Below, one piece after another: positions 1-7,028 of a stretch of 8,837 nucleotides of DNA. Below the pieces are notes generated by a model. That model did no database searches. It was not told where the DNA came from and saw only the letters and a program-made list of their open reading frames with translations. A program made the translations under genes and the position numbers. Origin of the DNA: X23 sp050251575 (GTDB taxonomy: Bacteria; Bacillota; Clostridia; SK-Y3); NCBI GenBank assembly GCA_050251575.1, contig JBFWMP010000121.1, forward strand, positions 1 to 8,837, given 5' to 3'. Each line of letters starts with the position of its first letter. The first letter of the stretch is position 1.

Positions 1-2
1 TA

Positions 3-194
3 TTATCAGACGAGGCTGAGTTTATATATAAGTGTACGGATTTCTATCATCCGGAAGATGAAGGCGGTTATTTATGGAATGACCCTGACTTCAATATTCG
101 ATGGCCTTTAGAAGCAATAAAAGAACTAATAGTATCAGAAAAGGATAAGTGCTATCCATTATTTAAAGAAACCGGTTTTTTTTATAGTCTATAA
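3..194 (+). CDS. rfbC: dTDP-4-dehydrorhamnose 3,5-epimerase, C-terminal part (5' end outside window)
   Basis: The open frame from the window edge to TAA at 192-194 encodes the last 63 residues of an RmlC/RfbC-type epimerase, which is usually about 180-190 residues long. The segment with KCTDFYHPEDEGG followed by LWNDPDFNIRWP is the conserved C-terminal part of the family cupin: the tyrosine after the cysteine, the P..E.G turn and the WNDP...I.WP motif. The enzyme epimerises C3 and C5 of dTDP-4-dehydro-6-deoxyglucose, the third step of dTDP-L-rhamnose synthesis, in the cytoplasm. It lies 23 bp upstream of rfbB in the same orientation, as expected for one operon. The start and N-terminal half lie outside the window. 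The family call is confident from the motifs and the neighbours. Confidence 0.9.
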   Translation, partial: LSDEAEFIYKCTDFYHPEDEGGYLWNDPDFNIRWPLEAIKELIVSEKDKCYPLFKETGFFYSL

Positions 195-217
195 CCTATA
201 AAGAGGGGGATGCCAAA

Positions 218-1300
218 ATGACGGTTTATCTTGTCACTGGGGGCGCAGGATTTATCGGTTCTAATTTTATAAATTATATTATTGAAAAGTATAATGACAT
301 TTTTATTATTAATCTAGACAAGCTTACCTATGCAGGTAATCTCAATAACTTAAAACACATTGAAAAAAGTGAGAAATATACCTTTGTTAAAGGAGATATT
401 AGAGATATAGCATTAACAAGGTTCTTGTTTGATAAATATCCAATTGATTATGTAATAAACTTTGCAGCTGAATCTCATGTAGATAGAAGTATAGAAAATC
501 CAATGGAATTTATTAAAACGAATATTGAAGGAACATTTGCGTTATTAGAAGCAGCTAAAGAAGCATGGCTAGATGGAGAGACATGGAGAGAAGGAAAGAA
601 ATTTCTTCAAGTTTCTACAGATGAAGTATATGGTTCACTAGGAGAGATGGGATACTTCACTGAAGAAACTCCGCTAGATCCAAGAAGTCCATATTCGGCT
701 AGTAAAGCTTCAGCAGATATGCTGGCAAAGTCCTATTATGACACATATAAGATGCCGATCAATATAACAAGATGTTCTAACAATTATGGATCCTATCAGT
801 TTCCAGAGAAATTAATACCGCTGATTGTTAACAATTGTTTAAGTGGAAAAGAACTACCTGTTTATGGAGACGGTAAAAATATTAGAGACTGGATTTATGT
901 AGAAGATCATAGTCATGCCATAGATTTAGTGATAAATAAAGGGCAGGTCGGGCAGGTTTACAATATCGGTGGAGGAAATGAAAGAGCCAATATAGATATT
1001 GTAAAAACTATTATTGACATGGTGAAAAACATACTGCCAGAAGATGATATGCGAAAAAATTCTATAAGTGAACATCAAATTAAGTATGTAAAGGATCGGA
1101 AGGGTCATGATAGAAGGTATGCGATTGATGCGACAAAGATCAGGGATGAATTAGGATGGGAAACCAAGACATCTTTTGATGAAGGAATTTTAAAAACAGT
1201 AAAATGGTATTTGGAGAATAATAAATGGTTAGAGGAAATTACTTCTGGTGCCTATGAAGAATATTATAGAAAAATGTATTTAGACAGAGAAAGAGGGTAG
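218..1300 (+). CDS. rfbB: dTDP-glucose 4,6-dehydratase
   Basis: The 360-residue protein is of normal length for RmlB/RfbB. This extended short-chain dehydrogenase uses bound NAD+ to convert dTDP-glucose to dTDP-4-dehydro-6-deoxyglucose. Visible motifs: the Rossmann glycine motif TGGAGFIGS at 7-15, the catalytic T134-D135-E136 triad in STDEVYG, the Y159-x3-K163 pair in YSASK, the NNYG.YQ.PEKLIP segment at 188-201 and DRKGHDRRYAID at 293-304, both typical of nucleotide-sugar dehydratases. The ATG at 218 has a GAGGGG ribosome site at about 203-208. The gene sits between rfbC and rfbA, which supplies its substrate. The order C-B-A is consistent with a rhamnose operon; rfbD is not seen and would have to lie upstream or elsewhere. 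The same intermediate can feed other deoxysugars, but the adjacent rfbC favours rhamnose. Confidence 0.96.
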   Translation: MTVYLVTGGAGFIGSNFINYIIEKYNDIFIINLDKLTYAGNLNNLKHIEKSEKYTFVKGDIRDIALTRFLFDKYPIDYVINFAAESHVDRSIENPMEFIKTNIEGTFALLEAAKEAWLDGETWREGKKFLQVSTDEVYGSLGEMGYFTEETPLDPRSPYSASKASADMLAKSYYDTYKMPINITRCSNNYGSYQFPEKLIPLIVNNCLSGKELPVYGDGKNIRDWIYVEDHSHAIDLVINKGQVGQVYNIGGGNERANIDIVKTIIDMVKNILPEDDMRKNSISEHQIKYVKDRKGHDRRYAIDATKIRDELGWETKTSFDEGILKTVKWYLENNKWLEEITSGAYEEYYRKMYLDRERG

Positions 1301-1305
1301 TTATT

Positions 1306-2166
1306 TTGAAAGGAATCATATTGGCCGGTGGAAGTGGAACACGTTTATATCCTATTACAAAATCTATCAGTAAACAAATCATTCCAATCTATGATAAACC
1401 AATGATTTATTATCCCTTATCTGTTTTGATGCTGGCAAAAATCAAGGAAATACTAATTATATCAACCGATAGAGATCTGCCTCTTTATAAACAACTACTA
1501 GGAGATGGCAGTCAATTAGGAATGTCCTTTTCTTATGCAGTACAAGCTGAACCAAATGGTATTGCAGAAGCATTTTTAATTGGCAAAGAATTTATTGCAC
1601 AGGATTCAGTAGCTTTGATTTTGGGAGATAATGTATTTTATGGCTATGGATTCTCTGGAACATTGCAGGAGGCAACAAGCTTAAAGGAAGGAGCTTGTAT
1701 CTTTGGTTATTATGTTAATAATCCTAGAGCTTATGGTGTAGTAGAATTCGATAATGAAGGAAGAGTACTATCTATAGAAGAGAAGCCTGAAATCCCTAAG
1801 TCTAAGTATGCAGTACCAGGGCTTTATTTCTATGATAAGGATGTAGTAGAAATTGCTAAAAATTTAAGACCATCAGCCAGAGGGGAACTGGAGATTACGG
1901 ATTTAAATCGGGAATATATGAAAAGAGATAAGTTGGAAGTCAAACTATTAGGAAGAGGTTTTGCATGGCTTGACACAGGAACTCATGATGCCCTCTTAGA
2001 AGCAAGTAATTTTATTCAGACAATTCAAAAAAGACAAGGACTTTATATAGCCTGTATTGAAGAAATTGCTTACCGTAATGGATTTATTACAAAAGAACAA
2101 CTGAAATCTTTGGCAGAGTCTTTAATTAAGACAGAGTATGGACAGTATTTAATGGAAATACAGTAA
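1306..2166 (+). CDS. rfbA: glucose-1-phosphate thymidylyltransferase
   Basis: The 286-residue protein is close to the usual 290 of RmlA/RfbA. It joins dTTP and glucose-1-phosphate to give dTDP-glucose and pyrophosphate, the first step of dTDP-rhamnose synthesis. Motifs: the nucleotide-binding GGSGTRLYP at 8-16, SKQIIPIYDKPMIYYPL at 22-38, the metal-binding LGDN with D108, EEKP at 158-161, GELEITDLN at 193-201 and WLDTGTHDALLEAS at 221-234 with D223, the second expected metal ligand. The start is TTG at 1306; the site GAGGG at 1293-1297 overlaps the end of rfbB and is 8 bases from the TTG, so translation is probably coupled to rfbB, whose stop is 5 bases upstream. RmlA is usually feedback-inhibited by dTDP-rhamnose at the enzyme level; nothing in the sequence shows transcriptional control. 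Confidence 0.96.
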   Translation: MKGIILAGGSGTRLYPITKSISKQIIPIYDKPMIYYPLSVLMLAKIKEILIISTDRDLPLYKQLLGDGSQLGMSFSYAVQAEPNGIAEAFLIGKEFIAQDSVALILGDNVFYGYGFSGTLQEATSLKEGACIFGYYVNNPRAYGVVEFDNEGRVLSIEEKPEIPKSKYAVPGLYFYDKDVVEIAKNLRPSARGELEITDLNREYMKRDKLEVKLLGRGFAWLDTGTHDALLEASNFIQTIQKRQGLYIACIEEIAYRNGFITKEQLKSLAESLIKTEYGQYLMEIQ

Positions 2167-2215
2167 GGTTGTTTTTAGTGCACTTGACAGTAACGATTTT
2201 GAAGGGAAGTACAAG

Positions 2216-3100
2216 ATGAATGCGACAGATGATGTAACAATAAGAAAAGCAACCCAATTAGATCAATCAAAGATCATGAAGCTTGTAGACCAATTAAATG
2301 AATTGGAACAACTTGATTATTCGCTTGATGAAGATTGGTTTAGCTATGTCATAAGTGATTCTAATTTTCATATATATATAGTTTTATATAATTTACAAAT
2401 CGTTGGTCTGGGAACAATGATTTACGATAATATCGAGAATGTTGCTGATATCAATATCATTATTCATCCATATTATCGGAATAAGGGAATCGGTTCATTG
2501 TTTTATCAATATCTACTGGCATCAAACCCGTATGGTGCAATAACATTGCAATGTGTGGTTAATAATAGATTAGACCATAGTGTTAATTTTGTATTAAGGC
2601 GTGGATTTGAACCAGGGACTTCATCGTGGAAAATGGAAATGCAAATAGATGATTCAACATATAATGAAATGCATAAGCATGAAGAAATACAAATTAGGAA
2701 AGCCTATGAGGACGATGCACACTCCTATGTTAGCCTTATTAATAGCACATTTGGATATTCTATAAATGATGAATCCTTTACGACCTTATTTAATGATCCA
2801 TCCATTCATGTATATTTCATATGTCGACATAATAGGATCATCGGCACCATTAGCGTAGAATTTCGAAAAAATGTATCGATAGGATATATATATGATATAG
2901 CAGTAAGTCAAGAGTTTAGAGGAAGAGGTTTTGGATCGTCAGCTATTGTTTATTGTATGGAAGAATTAAAAAAGCAAGGAATCAAAAAAGCGGTTTTATT
3001 GGTTGAAGGAGAGAATGAGGCTGCTTTATCACTATATCAACGATTGGGTTTTGTTGAAACAGAGAAGATAACAATTTATAGAAATGACGAATATAATTAG
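2216..3100 (+). CDS. tandem GNAT-family N-acetyltransferase (two fused domains)
   Basis: The 294-residue protein contains two GNAT acetyltransferase folds. Domain 1 spans about 7-143, starting VTIRKATQLD; its acetyl-CoA pyrophosphate loop is R88-N-K-G-I-G93. Domain 2 spans about 157-290, starting IQIRKAYEDD; its loop is R235-G-R-G-F-G240, followed by the typical NEAALSLYQRLGFVE at 267-281. The halves align along their length (for example IHVYF/FHIYI, then IIG/IVG), so they probably arose by duplication. The ATG at 2216 has an AAGGGAAG ribosome site at 2202-2209. The gap of 49 bp after rfbA has no terminator that I can see, so read-through from the rhamnose genes is likely. The acceptor substrate is unknown: an amino sugar, a flagellar or other protein, or a small molecule are all possible. 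The family call is firm, the role is not. Confidence 0.88.
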   Translation: MNATDDVTIRKATQLDQSKIMKLVDQLNELEQLDYSLDEDWFSYVISDSNFHIYIVLYNLQIVGLGTMIYDNIENVADINIIIHPYYRNKGIGSLFYQYLLASNPYGAITLQCVVNNRLDHSVNFVLRRGFEPGTSSWKMEMQIDDSTYNEMHKHEEIQIRKAYEDDAHSYVSLINSTFGYSINDESFTTLFNDPSIHVYFICRHNRIIGTISVEFRKNVSIGYIYDIAVSQEFRGRGFGSSAIVYCMEELKKQGIKKAVLLVEGENEAALSLYQRLGFVETEKITIYRNDEYN

Positions 3101-3122
3101 CCCTATGGGGCATTTTGTTTTT
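3100..3122 (+). terminator. weak intrinsic terminator after the GNAT gene
   Basis: GCCC (3100-3103) pairs with GGGC (3108-3111) around a TATG loop, and the hairpin is followed by ATTTTGTTTTT. The stem is only 4 GC pairs, so termination may be partial. It lies directly at the stop codon of the acetyltransferase gene and upstream of the flagellar promoter, which fits a boundary between two transcription units. Confidence 0.5.
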
Positions 3123-3182
3123 CAGAAAAGTTATAGGTTTGATGTACTAGACTTGCAGTCAAAGTAATTTGCACAAATATAT

Positions 3183-3209
3183 TAATCTTTTTATAATTTT
3201 TTCCGATAA
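3183..3209 (+). promoter_or_regulatory. sigma28 (SigD/FliA-type) flagellar promoter
   Basis: TAATCTTT at 3183-3190, then 11 bases, then TCCGATAA at 3202-3209. The classical sigma28 consensus is TAAAGTTT-N11-GCCGATAA, so the match is 6/8 and 7/8 with exact spacing. The start of transcription would be near 3216, about 30 bases before the fliD ATG. Genes for the filament cap and chaperones are the expected late, sigma28-dependent class. The promoter also shows that the in-frame codon at 3169 cannot be the fliD start on this transcript. Confidence 0.82.
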
Positions 3210-3232
3210 GAATAATAGAAGACATTTAGATG

Positions 3233-3239
3233 AAGGAGG
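3233..3239 (+). promoter_or_regulatory. ribosome binding site that fixes the fliD start
   Basis: AAGGAGG stands 7 bases before the ATG at 3247. It selects this ATG over a start 26 codons upstream in the same frame, which lies ahead of the sigma28 promoter and has no comparable ribosome site. Confidence 0.9.
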
Positions 3240-3246
3240 ATGGATT

Positions 3247-5019
3247 ATGACTCAAGTAGGTTCATATGGACGTATTACAGGGCTAGCGAGCGGCATGGAT
3301 ACAGAGAGCATGGTTAAACAAATGATAGATGCGGAAAGTTATCGTTTAAACAAATATAAACAAAATCAGCAATGGACTGATTGGAAACAGGAGAAATATA
3401 GGAACGTTAATTTGGATTTTGCTAACTTTATTGTTAACAGCAAAAAGGATATGGAATTAAGCAAAAACCTCAGTTCGGGAAGTAGCTTCAACAGTTCTAT
3501 TGATTCGGTTTCATGGACAAAAAAGGTTACCAGTTCTAACACTGCGGCTGTAACAGCAACGTCAACCGGTACGGCAGTTCCTGGTACATATAGCGTTACT
3601 GTCAGTCAACTGGCAAAAGGTGTACAAGCAGCCAGCGCAGCAAATTTGGGGGACATTACAGCAACTTCTAAATTAAGTAACTTAGGAGTAACAGGGAGTA
3701 TTGATGATCTATATATTAATGGGAAAAAGATAGAGAAGATCAATAGTGACGGCACAAAGACAAGCTTGGATGGAGATAGTACAATAAAGGATTTAGTAAA
3801 TGCAATCAATCGGTCGGGTGCCGGTGTCACTGCAAGCTTTGATGAGGGTACCGGAAGATTTTTTGTTGCCAGTAATGTAACCGGGGCGGAAAATGCAGAG
3901 TTTCAAGTTACCGGTGGAGTTACAGCAGCAGGTGAGCCGGATTCAAGTGTTGTTATTGGTACACAAGCTACTGCATTAATGAATGCACTGGATTTGAATG
4001 TCACATATACGACATATGATGTAGATGGTAATGCTTCATCAATGACAGAGGCATTAGATCTTACTAAGGCTGCAAATGGTACATATGTGGGACAAGATGC
4101 TAAGTATAGTTTTGCCGGTGCAGAGGGGCTTACAAGTTCCACAAATCAGGTATCGATAAACGGTGTCAATATGGTTTTTAATACTGAAGGCACTACTACA
4201 GTTGCTGTTGAAACTGATATTGATGGTATTATTGAAAAGGTCAAAAAGCTTTTTGAGACAGATTATAACGGGCTTATTGATAAATTGACTTCCCAGCTAA
4301 ATGAAAAGACCTATAGAGACTATCAACCTCTTTTGGATGAGGAAAGAGATGAAATGACTGACGAGCAGATTGAGAAATGGGAAACGATGGCAAAGAGTGG
4401 AACGATACGTAACGATATGCTTATCAGCAGTACTCTATCCAGTCTTCGGTCAACATTGTACGAGGAAGTAGAGGGGGATGGTATAGATTCGGATTATGAT
4501 GCCCTTTATAAGGTTGGTATTAAAACAAAATCTTATTTTGATGGTGGAAAATCAGGACAAGTTGAAGTAGATGAGACAAAATTACGAGAAGCATTGCAAG
4601 ATAATCCCCAAGCAGTAGTCAATCTTCTTTTCAAGGACTACAGCGGAAGTTATACTTCTTCAACAATATCAAAGGAAGATAAGGAAGAGACTAAAAAGCA
4701 AATGGGTATTGTAGGTCGGATATATAATGAGATGACACTGGGGGTTAAAAATATCATTAGCAAAGCCGGGTATGGGGATGAAGAAGATACACTTCGAAAT
4801 GTGAATGTCGGAGGCAGTATATTTATAGATTATGTAACAAGTGGCGGAATCAGCCTGTTAGACAAGGAATTAAATAATTTAGCGGATCAGATTGATTTGG
4901 AACAAGAGCGTTTGAATGATAAAGAAGATAGATATTACAGCCAGTTTACAGCGATGGAAACAGCACTTTCTCGGATGAATAGCCAGGCAGGATGGCTTGC
5001 ACAACAGTTTGGCGGCTAA
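3247..5019 (+). CDS. fliD: flagellar hook-associated protein 2 (filament cap)
   Basis: The 590-residue FliD forms the cap at the growing flagellar tip and folds exported flagellin subunits into the filament. The N-terminal FliD domain shows the hallmark ITGLASGMDTESMVKQMID near residues 10-28. The C-terminal FliD domain includes about 355-390 with W-E-x-M-A-K-S-G..RND, a typical FliD signature. The end, about 537-590, is a predicted coiled coil finishing RYYSQFTAMETALSRMNSQ, then WLAQQFGG, which is the diagnostic FliD C-terminus. No cysteine is visible, as is usual for exported flagellar axial proteins. It is longer than the roughly 470-500 residues of the enterobacterial and Bacillus proteins; the extra length lies in the Ala/Gly/Thr/Ser-rich middle, normally the variable exposed part. 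It is the first gene of the sigma28 operon. Confidence 0.96.
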   Translation: MTQVGSYGRITGLASGMDTESMVKQMIDAESYRLNKYKQNQQWTDWKQEKYRNVNLDFANFIVNSKKDMELSKNLSSGSSFNSSIDSVSWTKKVTSSNTAAVTATSTGTAVPGTYSVTVSQLAKGVQAASAANLGDITATSKLSNLGVTGSIDDLYINGKKIEKINSDGTKTSLDGDSTIKDLVNAINRSGAGVTASFDEGTGRFFVASNVTGAENAEFQVTGGVTAAGEPDSSVVIGTQATALMNALDLNVTYTTYDVDGNASSMTEALDLTKAANGTYVGQDAKYSFAGAEGLTSSTNQVSINGVNMVFNTEGTTTVAVETDIDGIIEKVKKLFETDYNGLIDKLTSQLNEKTYRDYQPLLDEERDEMTDEQIEKWETMAKSGTIRNDMLISSTLSSLRSTLYEEVEGDGIDSDYDALYKVGIKTKSYFDGGKSGQVEVDETKLREALQDNPQAVVNLLFKDYSGSYTSSTISKEDKEETKKQMGIVGRIYNEMTLGVKNIISKAGYGDEEDTLRNVNVGGSIFIDYVTSGGISLLDKELNNLADQIDLEQERLNDKEDRYYSQFTAMETALSRMNSQAGWLAQQFGG

Positions 5020-5066
5020 ATATGCTAACATACATATCATTTATTACAATAGACAGGAGGGATAAG

Positions 5067-5471
5067 ATGAAACTTGAAGGGTTCGAAAACCAATCAAATT
5101 ATTCAACTCAGATTTTGAAGGTACAATCGCCTCAAAGAACAGATATTAGAAGCAATGAGCAATCTTCTGATGTGCGAACAAGAACAGTACAAACTTCTCA
5201 GCAGCTGATGGATAAAGAAAGAACCAACCCCCATGATATATCAGTATCAGAAAAGGCAATTATTGATATCATAGAAAGGGCAAATAAGGCAATCCAAGGT
5301 GTGAATACCAGTTTTGAATATTCAATACATGAACAAACACATCAGATTATGGTGAAGGTACTTAATCGTGATACCAAAGAAGTCATCCGGGAGATCCCTC
5401 CAGAAAAAATTCTTGATATGGTTGCAAGGATGTGGGAAATGGCAGGAATATTTGTTGATGAGAAGAGGTAG
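5067..5471 (+). CDS. flaG: FlaG family flagellar protein
   Basis: This 134-residue protein has a polar, probably disordered N-terminal half (1-58, rich in Q, S, R and T) and a C-terminal FlaG domain at about 62-133. The domain shows FEYSIHEQTHQIMVKVLN, then IREIPPEKILDM at 107-118 and the ending EMAGIFVDEK, which closely follow the family pattern. FlaG proteins are commonly encoded beside fliD or flagellin; in some bacteria they affect filament length, and their exact biochemical role is unsettled. The ATG at 5067 is preceded by AGGAGGG at 5055-5061, 5 bases away; an in-frame start further upstream overlapping fliD lacks a good site and would add an unrelated stretch. It is in the fliD operon, 47 bp after fliD. 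Confidence 0.88.
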   Translation: MKLEGFENQSNYSTQILKVQSPQRTDIRSNEQSSDVRTRTVQTSQQLMDKERTNPHDISVSEKAIIDIIERANKAIQGVNTSFEYSIHEQTHQIMVKVLNRDTKEVIREIPPEKILDMVARMWEMAGIFVDEKR

Positions 5472-5476
5472 CCTTG

Positions 5477-5920
5477 ATGGGAACTTATTCAGGTGTAACC
5501 AATGATAAGTATATTCAATTGCTAAGAGCAAAGTTGGCATTGGTGGAAGAAATCTATAAAAACACATTAGCACAAAAAGGTGCAATCGATGAAAAAAGTG
5601 AAGTTGTTCTCAATAATTTGCTCGAGCAAAGACAGGGTTATATTACAAAGATAGATAAAGTCAACAATATGCTTAAAACGTTAGAAAGGAAGGACTTATC
5701 TGATTCGGAAATTCAAAGTATTGAGAAGAGTATTCAATTCAGGTTAGGAGAAGTTATTGTTCTGGACCACGAGAACATGAGTGAGGCAGAAAAGTTCAAA
5801 GCTGAAATTGGAAAGTCCATACAACATGTAAAACTTGGGGAAAAGGCCTTATCAGATGGATATTTAAAGAATATTCCACAGACTCACGGCTTTTTTATCG
5901 ATAAAAAAATTGGAAAATGA
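5477..5920 (+). CDS. small helical flagellar protein, FlgN/FliT-like export chaperone (first copy)
   Basis: The 147-residue product has no signal peptide or membrane segment and is almost entirely heptad-like helix. The pattern YIQLLRAKLALVEEIYKNTLAQ followed by LLEQRQGYITKIDKVN (about 47-64) resembles the helical hairpin of FlgN/FliT-type chaperones, which bind the C-termini of hook-associated proteins or the cap in the cytoplasm before export. Its end, GFFIDKKIGK, is a short basic tail. It starts 5 bases after the flaG stop, with GAGG inside the end of flaG, so translation is probably coupled. A TTG directly before the ATG (5474) is an alternative start adding one residue. The position, inside the fliD operon and just before fliS, makes the cap protein FliD a plausible client. 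The family assignment rests on pattern and context. Confidence 0.62.
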   Translation: MGTYSGVTNDKYIQLLRAKLALVEEIYKNTLAQKGAIDEKSEVVLNNLLEQRQGYITKIDKVNNMLKTLERKDLSDSEIQSIEKSIQFRLGEVIVLDHENMSEAEKFKAEIGKSIQHVKLGEKALSDGYLKNIPQTHGFFIDKKIGK

Positions 5921-5932
5921 GGTGTGTAGTTT

Positions 5933-6451
5933 ATGGCAATGAATAATCCTTATGCAGCTTATCAAAGATTTGCCACAGTAAAAGTAGCACAAACGAATAA
6001 AGATCACAGTGAAAAAACACAGAAAAAAGAGATAGTACAACAACCTGCAGAGAATACTCTGATACCGGTACGGTCCTATCAGAGCAGCGGGGCGAACCAG
6101 TATCAGGAGAATACCATACTCAGTGCGAAGCCGGAAGAACTAACCTTAATGCTATATGATGGTGCTATTAAATTTATGAACCAGGCCATTATTTACATAC
6201 AAGTAAAAGACATACAAAAATCGCACAATGCAATAATAAGAATACAGGATATTTTTAGCGAGTTGATGAGTACTTTGAAGATGGAGTATGAAGTTTCAAA
6301 AGGTTTATATAGTTTATATGATTTTATCAATAATAGTTTAATGGATGCAAATTTAAAAAAAGATCAAAATATAATTCGCGAAATGATTTCACTAACTCGT
6401 GACCTTCGTGAAACCTGGGCCCAGGCAATGAAAATAGTTAAAAAAGGTTAA
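5933..6451 (+). CDS. fliS: flagellin export chaperone FliS with an N-terminal extension
   Basis: The core, about residues 54-172, is a typical FliS: QYQENTILSAKPEELTLMLYDGAI at 56-79, then a four-helix bundle ending in RDLRETWAQAMKI. FliS binds the disordered C-terminal part of flagellin in the cytoplasm, prevents premature polymerisation and docks on the export gate FlhA. Family members are usually about 125-135 residues; here 172 are encoded because about 53 extra residues precede the core. The extension begins NNPYAAYQ, itself like a normal FliS N-terminus, and continues with a polar K/Q/E-rich linker. The start at 5933 is set by AGGTG at 5920-5924, 8 bases away, overlapping the preceding stop; ATG at 5939 is possible but further from the site. 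Both neighbours are chaperone-like genes. Confidence 0.92.
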   Translation: MAMNNPYAAYQRFATVKVAQTNKDHSEKTQKKEIVQQPAENTLIPVRSYQSSGANQYQENTILSAKPEELTLMLYDGAIKFMNQAIIYIQVKDIQKSHNAIIRIQDIFSELMSTLKMEYEVSKGLYSLYDFINNSLMDANLKKDQNIIREMISLTRDLRETWAQAMKIVKKG

Positions 6452-6461
6452 GTGATCTATA

Positions 6462-6923
6462 GTGAATATTGAAACATTATCTCAGCATCTGCTGGATATT
6501 ACTAAAGAAAAATACAATCTTCTTAAAGAGCTTCATGCGTTGACGTCCAAACAAGCGGAAGTCATTTCAGACAAGCAGCTAACTGGTTTCTTGTCAATAT
6601 GTACTCAGAAACAGGAAGTTATTAAGAAAATCAATGCTTTAGATGTAGGGTTTGAGAAGCAGTATGACTTGCTTAAAACATCTACAAATGCAAGTGTATT
6701 TATAGAAGTGTTTTCAAAGCAAAAGGCATTAAAAGAATTACAGAGCACAGTCATTCAAATTACAAGGTTAATTGAAACTATAACCGATTTAGAGTTACAA
6801 AATAAAGATATCTATAAAAAGGTACTGACGGATATCATGGTTTCAATCAATCAATCTGCTATAAGCAGGTCAGAACAGATATTACGGTATAAGAAAATGA
6901 ATAATTATAAAAAGCATTTATAA
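6462..6923 (+). CDS. FlgN/FliT-like flagellar export chaperone (second copy)
   Basis: The 153-residue all-helical protein has no signal peptide or transmembrane segment. The N-terminal part reads L..LLDITKEKYNLLKEL.ALTSKQ and is followed by D(K)QLTGF....QKQEVIKKINALD.GFEKQ (about 38-67), the spacing expected for FlgN-family chaperones: LTxxQ, then a KQ..I..I..LD segment. The C-terminus is lysine-rich. Such proteins hold hook-filament junction proteins or the cap for type III export. The start is GTG at 6462. The ribosome site is weak: GTGATC at 6452-6457, or AAAGG at 6443-6447 at a long distance. Being 10 bases from the fliS stop, translation is likely coupled to fliS. It is the last gene of the flagellar operon. 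Which substrate it serves cannot be read from the sequence. Confidence 0.68.
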   Translation: MNIETLSQHLLDITKEKYNLLKELHALTSKQAEVISDKQLTGFLSICTQKQEVIKKINALDVGFEKQYDLLKTSTNASVFIEVFSKQKALKELQSTVIQITRLIETITDLELQNKDIYKKVLTDIMVSINQSAISRSEQILRYKKMNNYKKHL

Positions 6924-6996
6924 AAAATATCTATTGTTCCAGTGTTATTAATCGATAGTTATCAGTTTAAAGTAGCCTATAAACATGTGGACGCTC

Positions 6997-7013
6997 CCTG
7001 TCTAGCAGACAGG
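6997..7013. repeat. perfect palindrome, possible end of a decayed insertion sequence
   Basis: CCTGTCT and AGACAGG pair perfectly around a 3-base AGC loop. There is no T-run after it, so it is not an obvious terminator. It lies 15 bp beyond the stop of the minus-strand transposase remnant, and the preceding TGTGGACGC (6985-6993) begins with TG as many IS3-family ends do. I infer, weakly, that this is the remains of the terminal inverted repeat. Confidence 0.4.
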
Positions 7014-7028
7014 TAAAAGATTAAAAAT

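Noticed and set aside
2184..2215. A perfect TTGACA at 2184-2189 upstream of the GNAT gene, suggesting its own promoter.
   Set aside because: No acceptable -10 hexamer is found at 16-18 bases downstream; that position is occupied by the ribosome site. Read-through from rfbA is simpler.
3153..3183. TTGCAG followed by TATATT as a sigmaA promoter for fliD.
   Set aside because: The spacer is 19 bases and the -35 match is poor. The sigma28 promoter just downstream is far better.
3169..3246. N-terminal extension of fliD by 26 codons from an upstream in-frame start.
   Set aside because: It has no ribosome site, begins upstream of the sigma28 promoter, and the FliD family signature begins right after the ATG at 3247.
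6930..6957. Imperfect CTATTG/CGATAG inverted repeat after the last flagellar chaperone gene.
   Set aside because: A 6-bp AT-rich stem with a wobble, a 16-base loop and no T-run is expected by chance.
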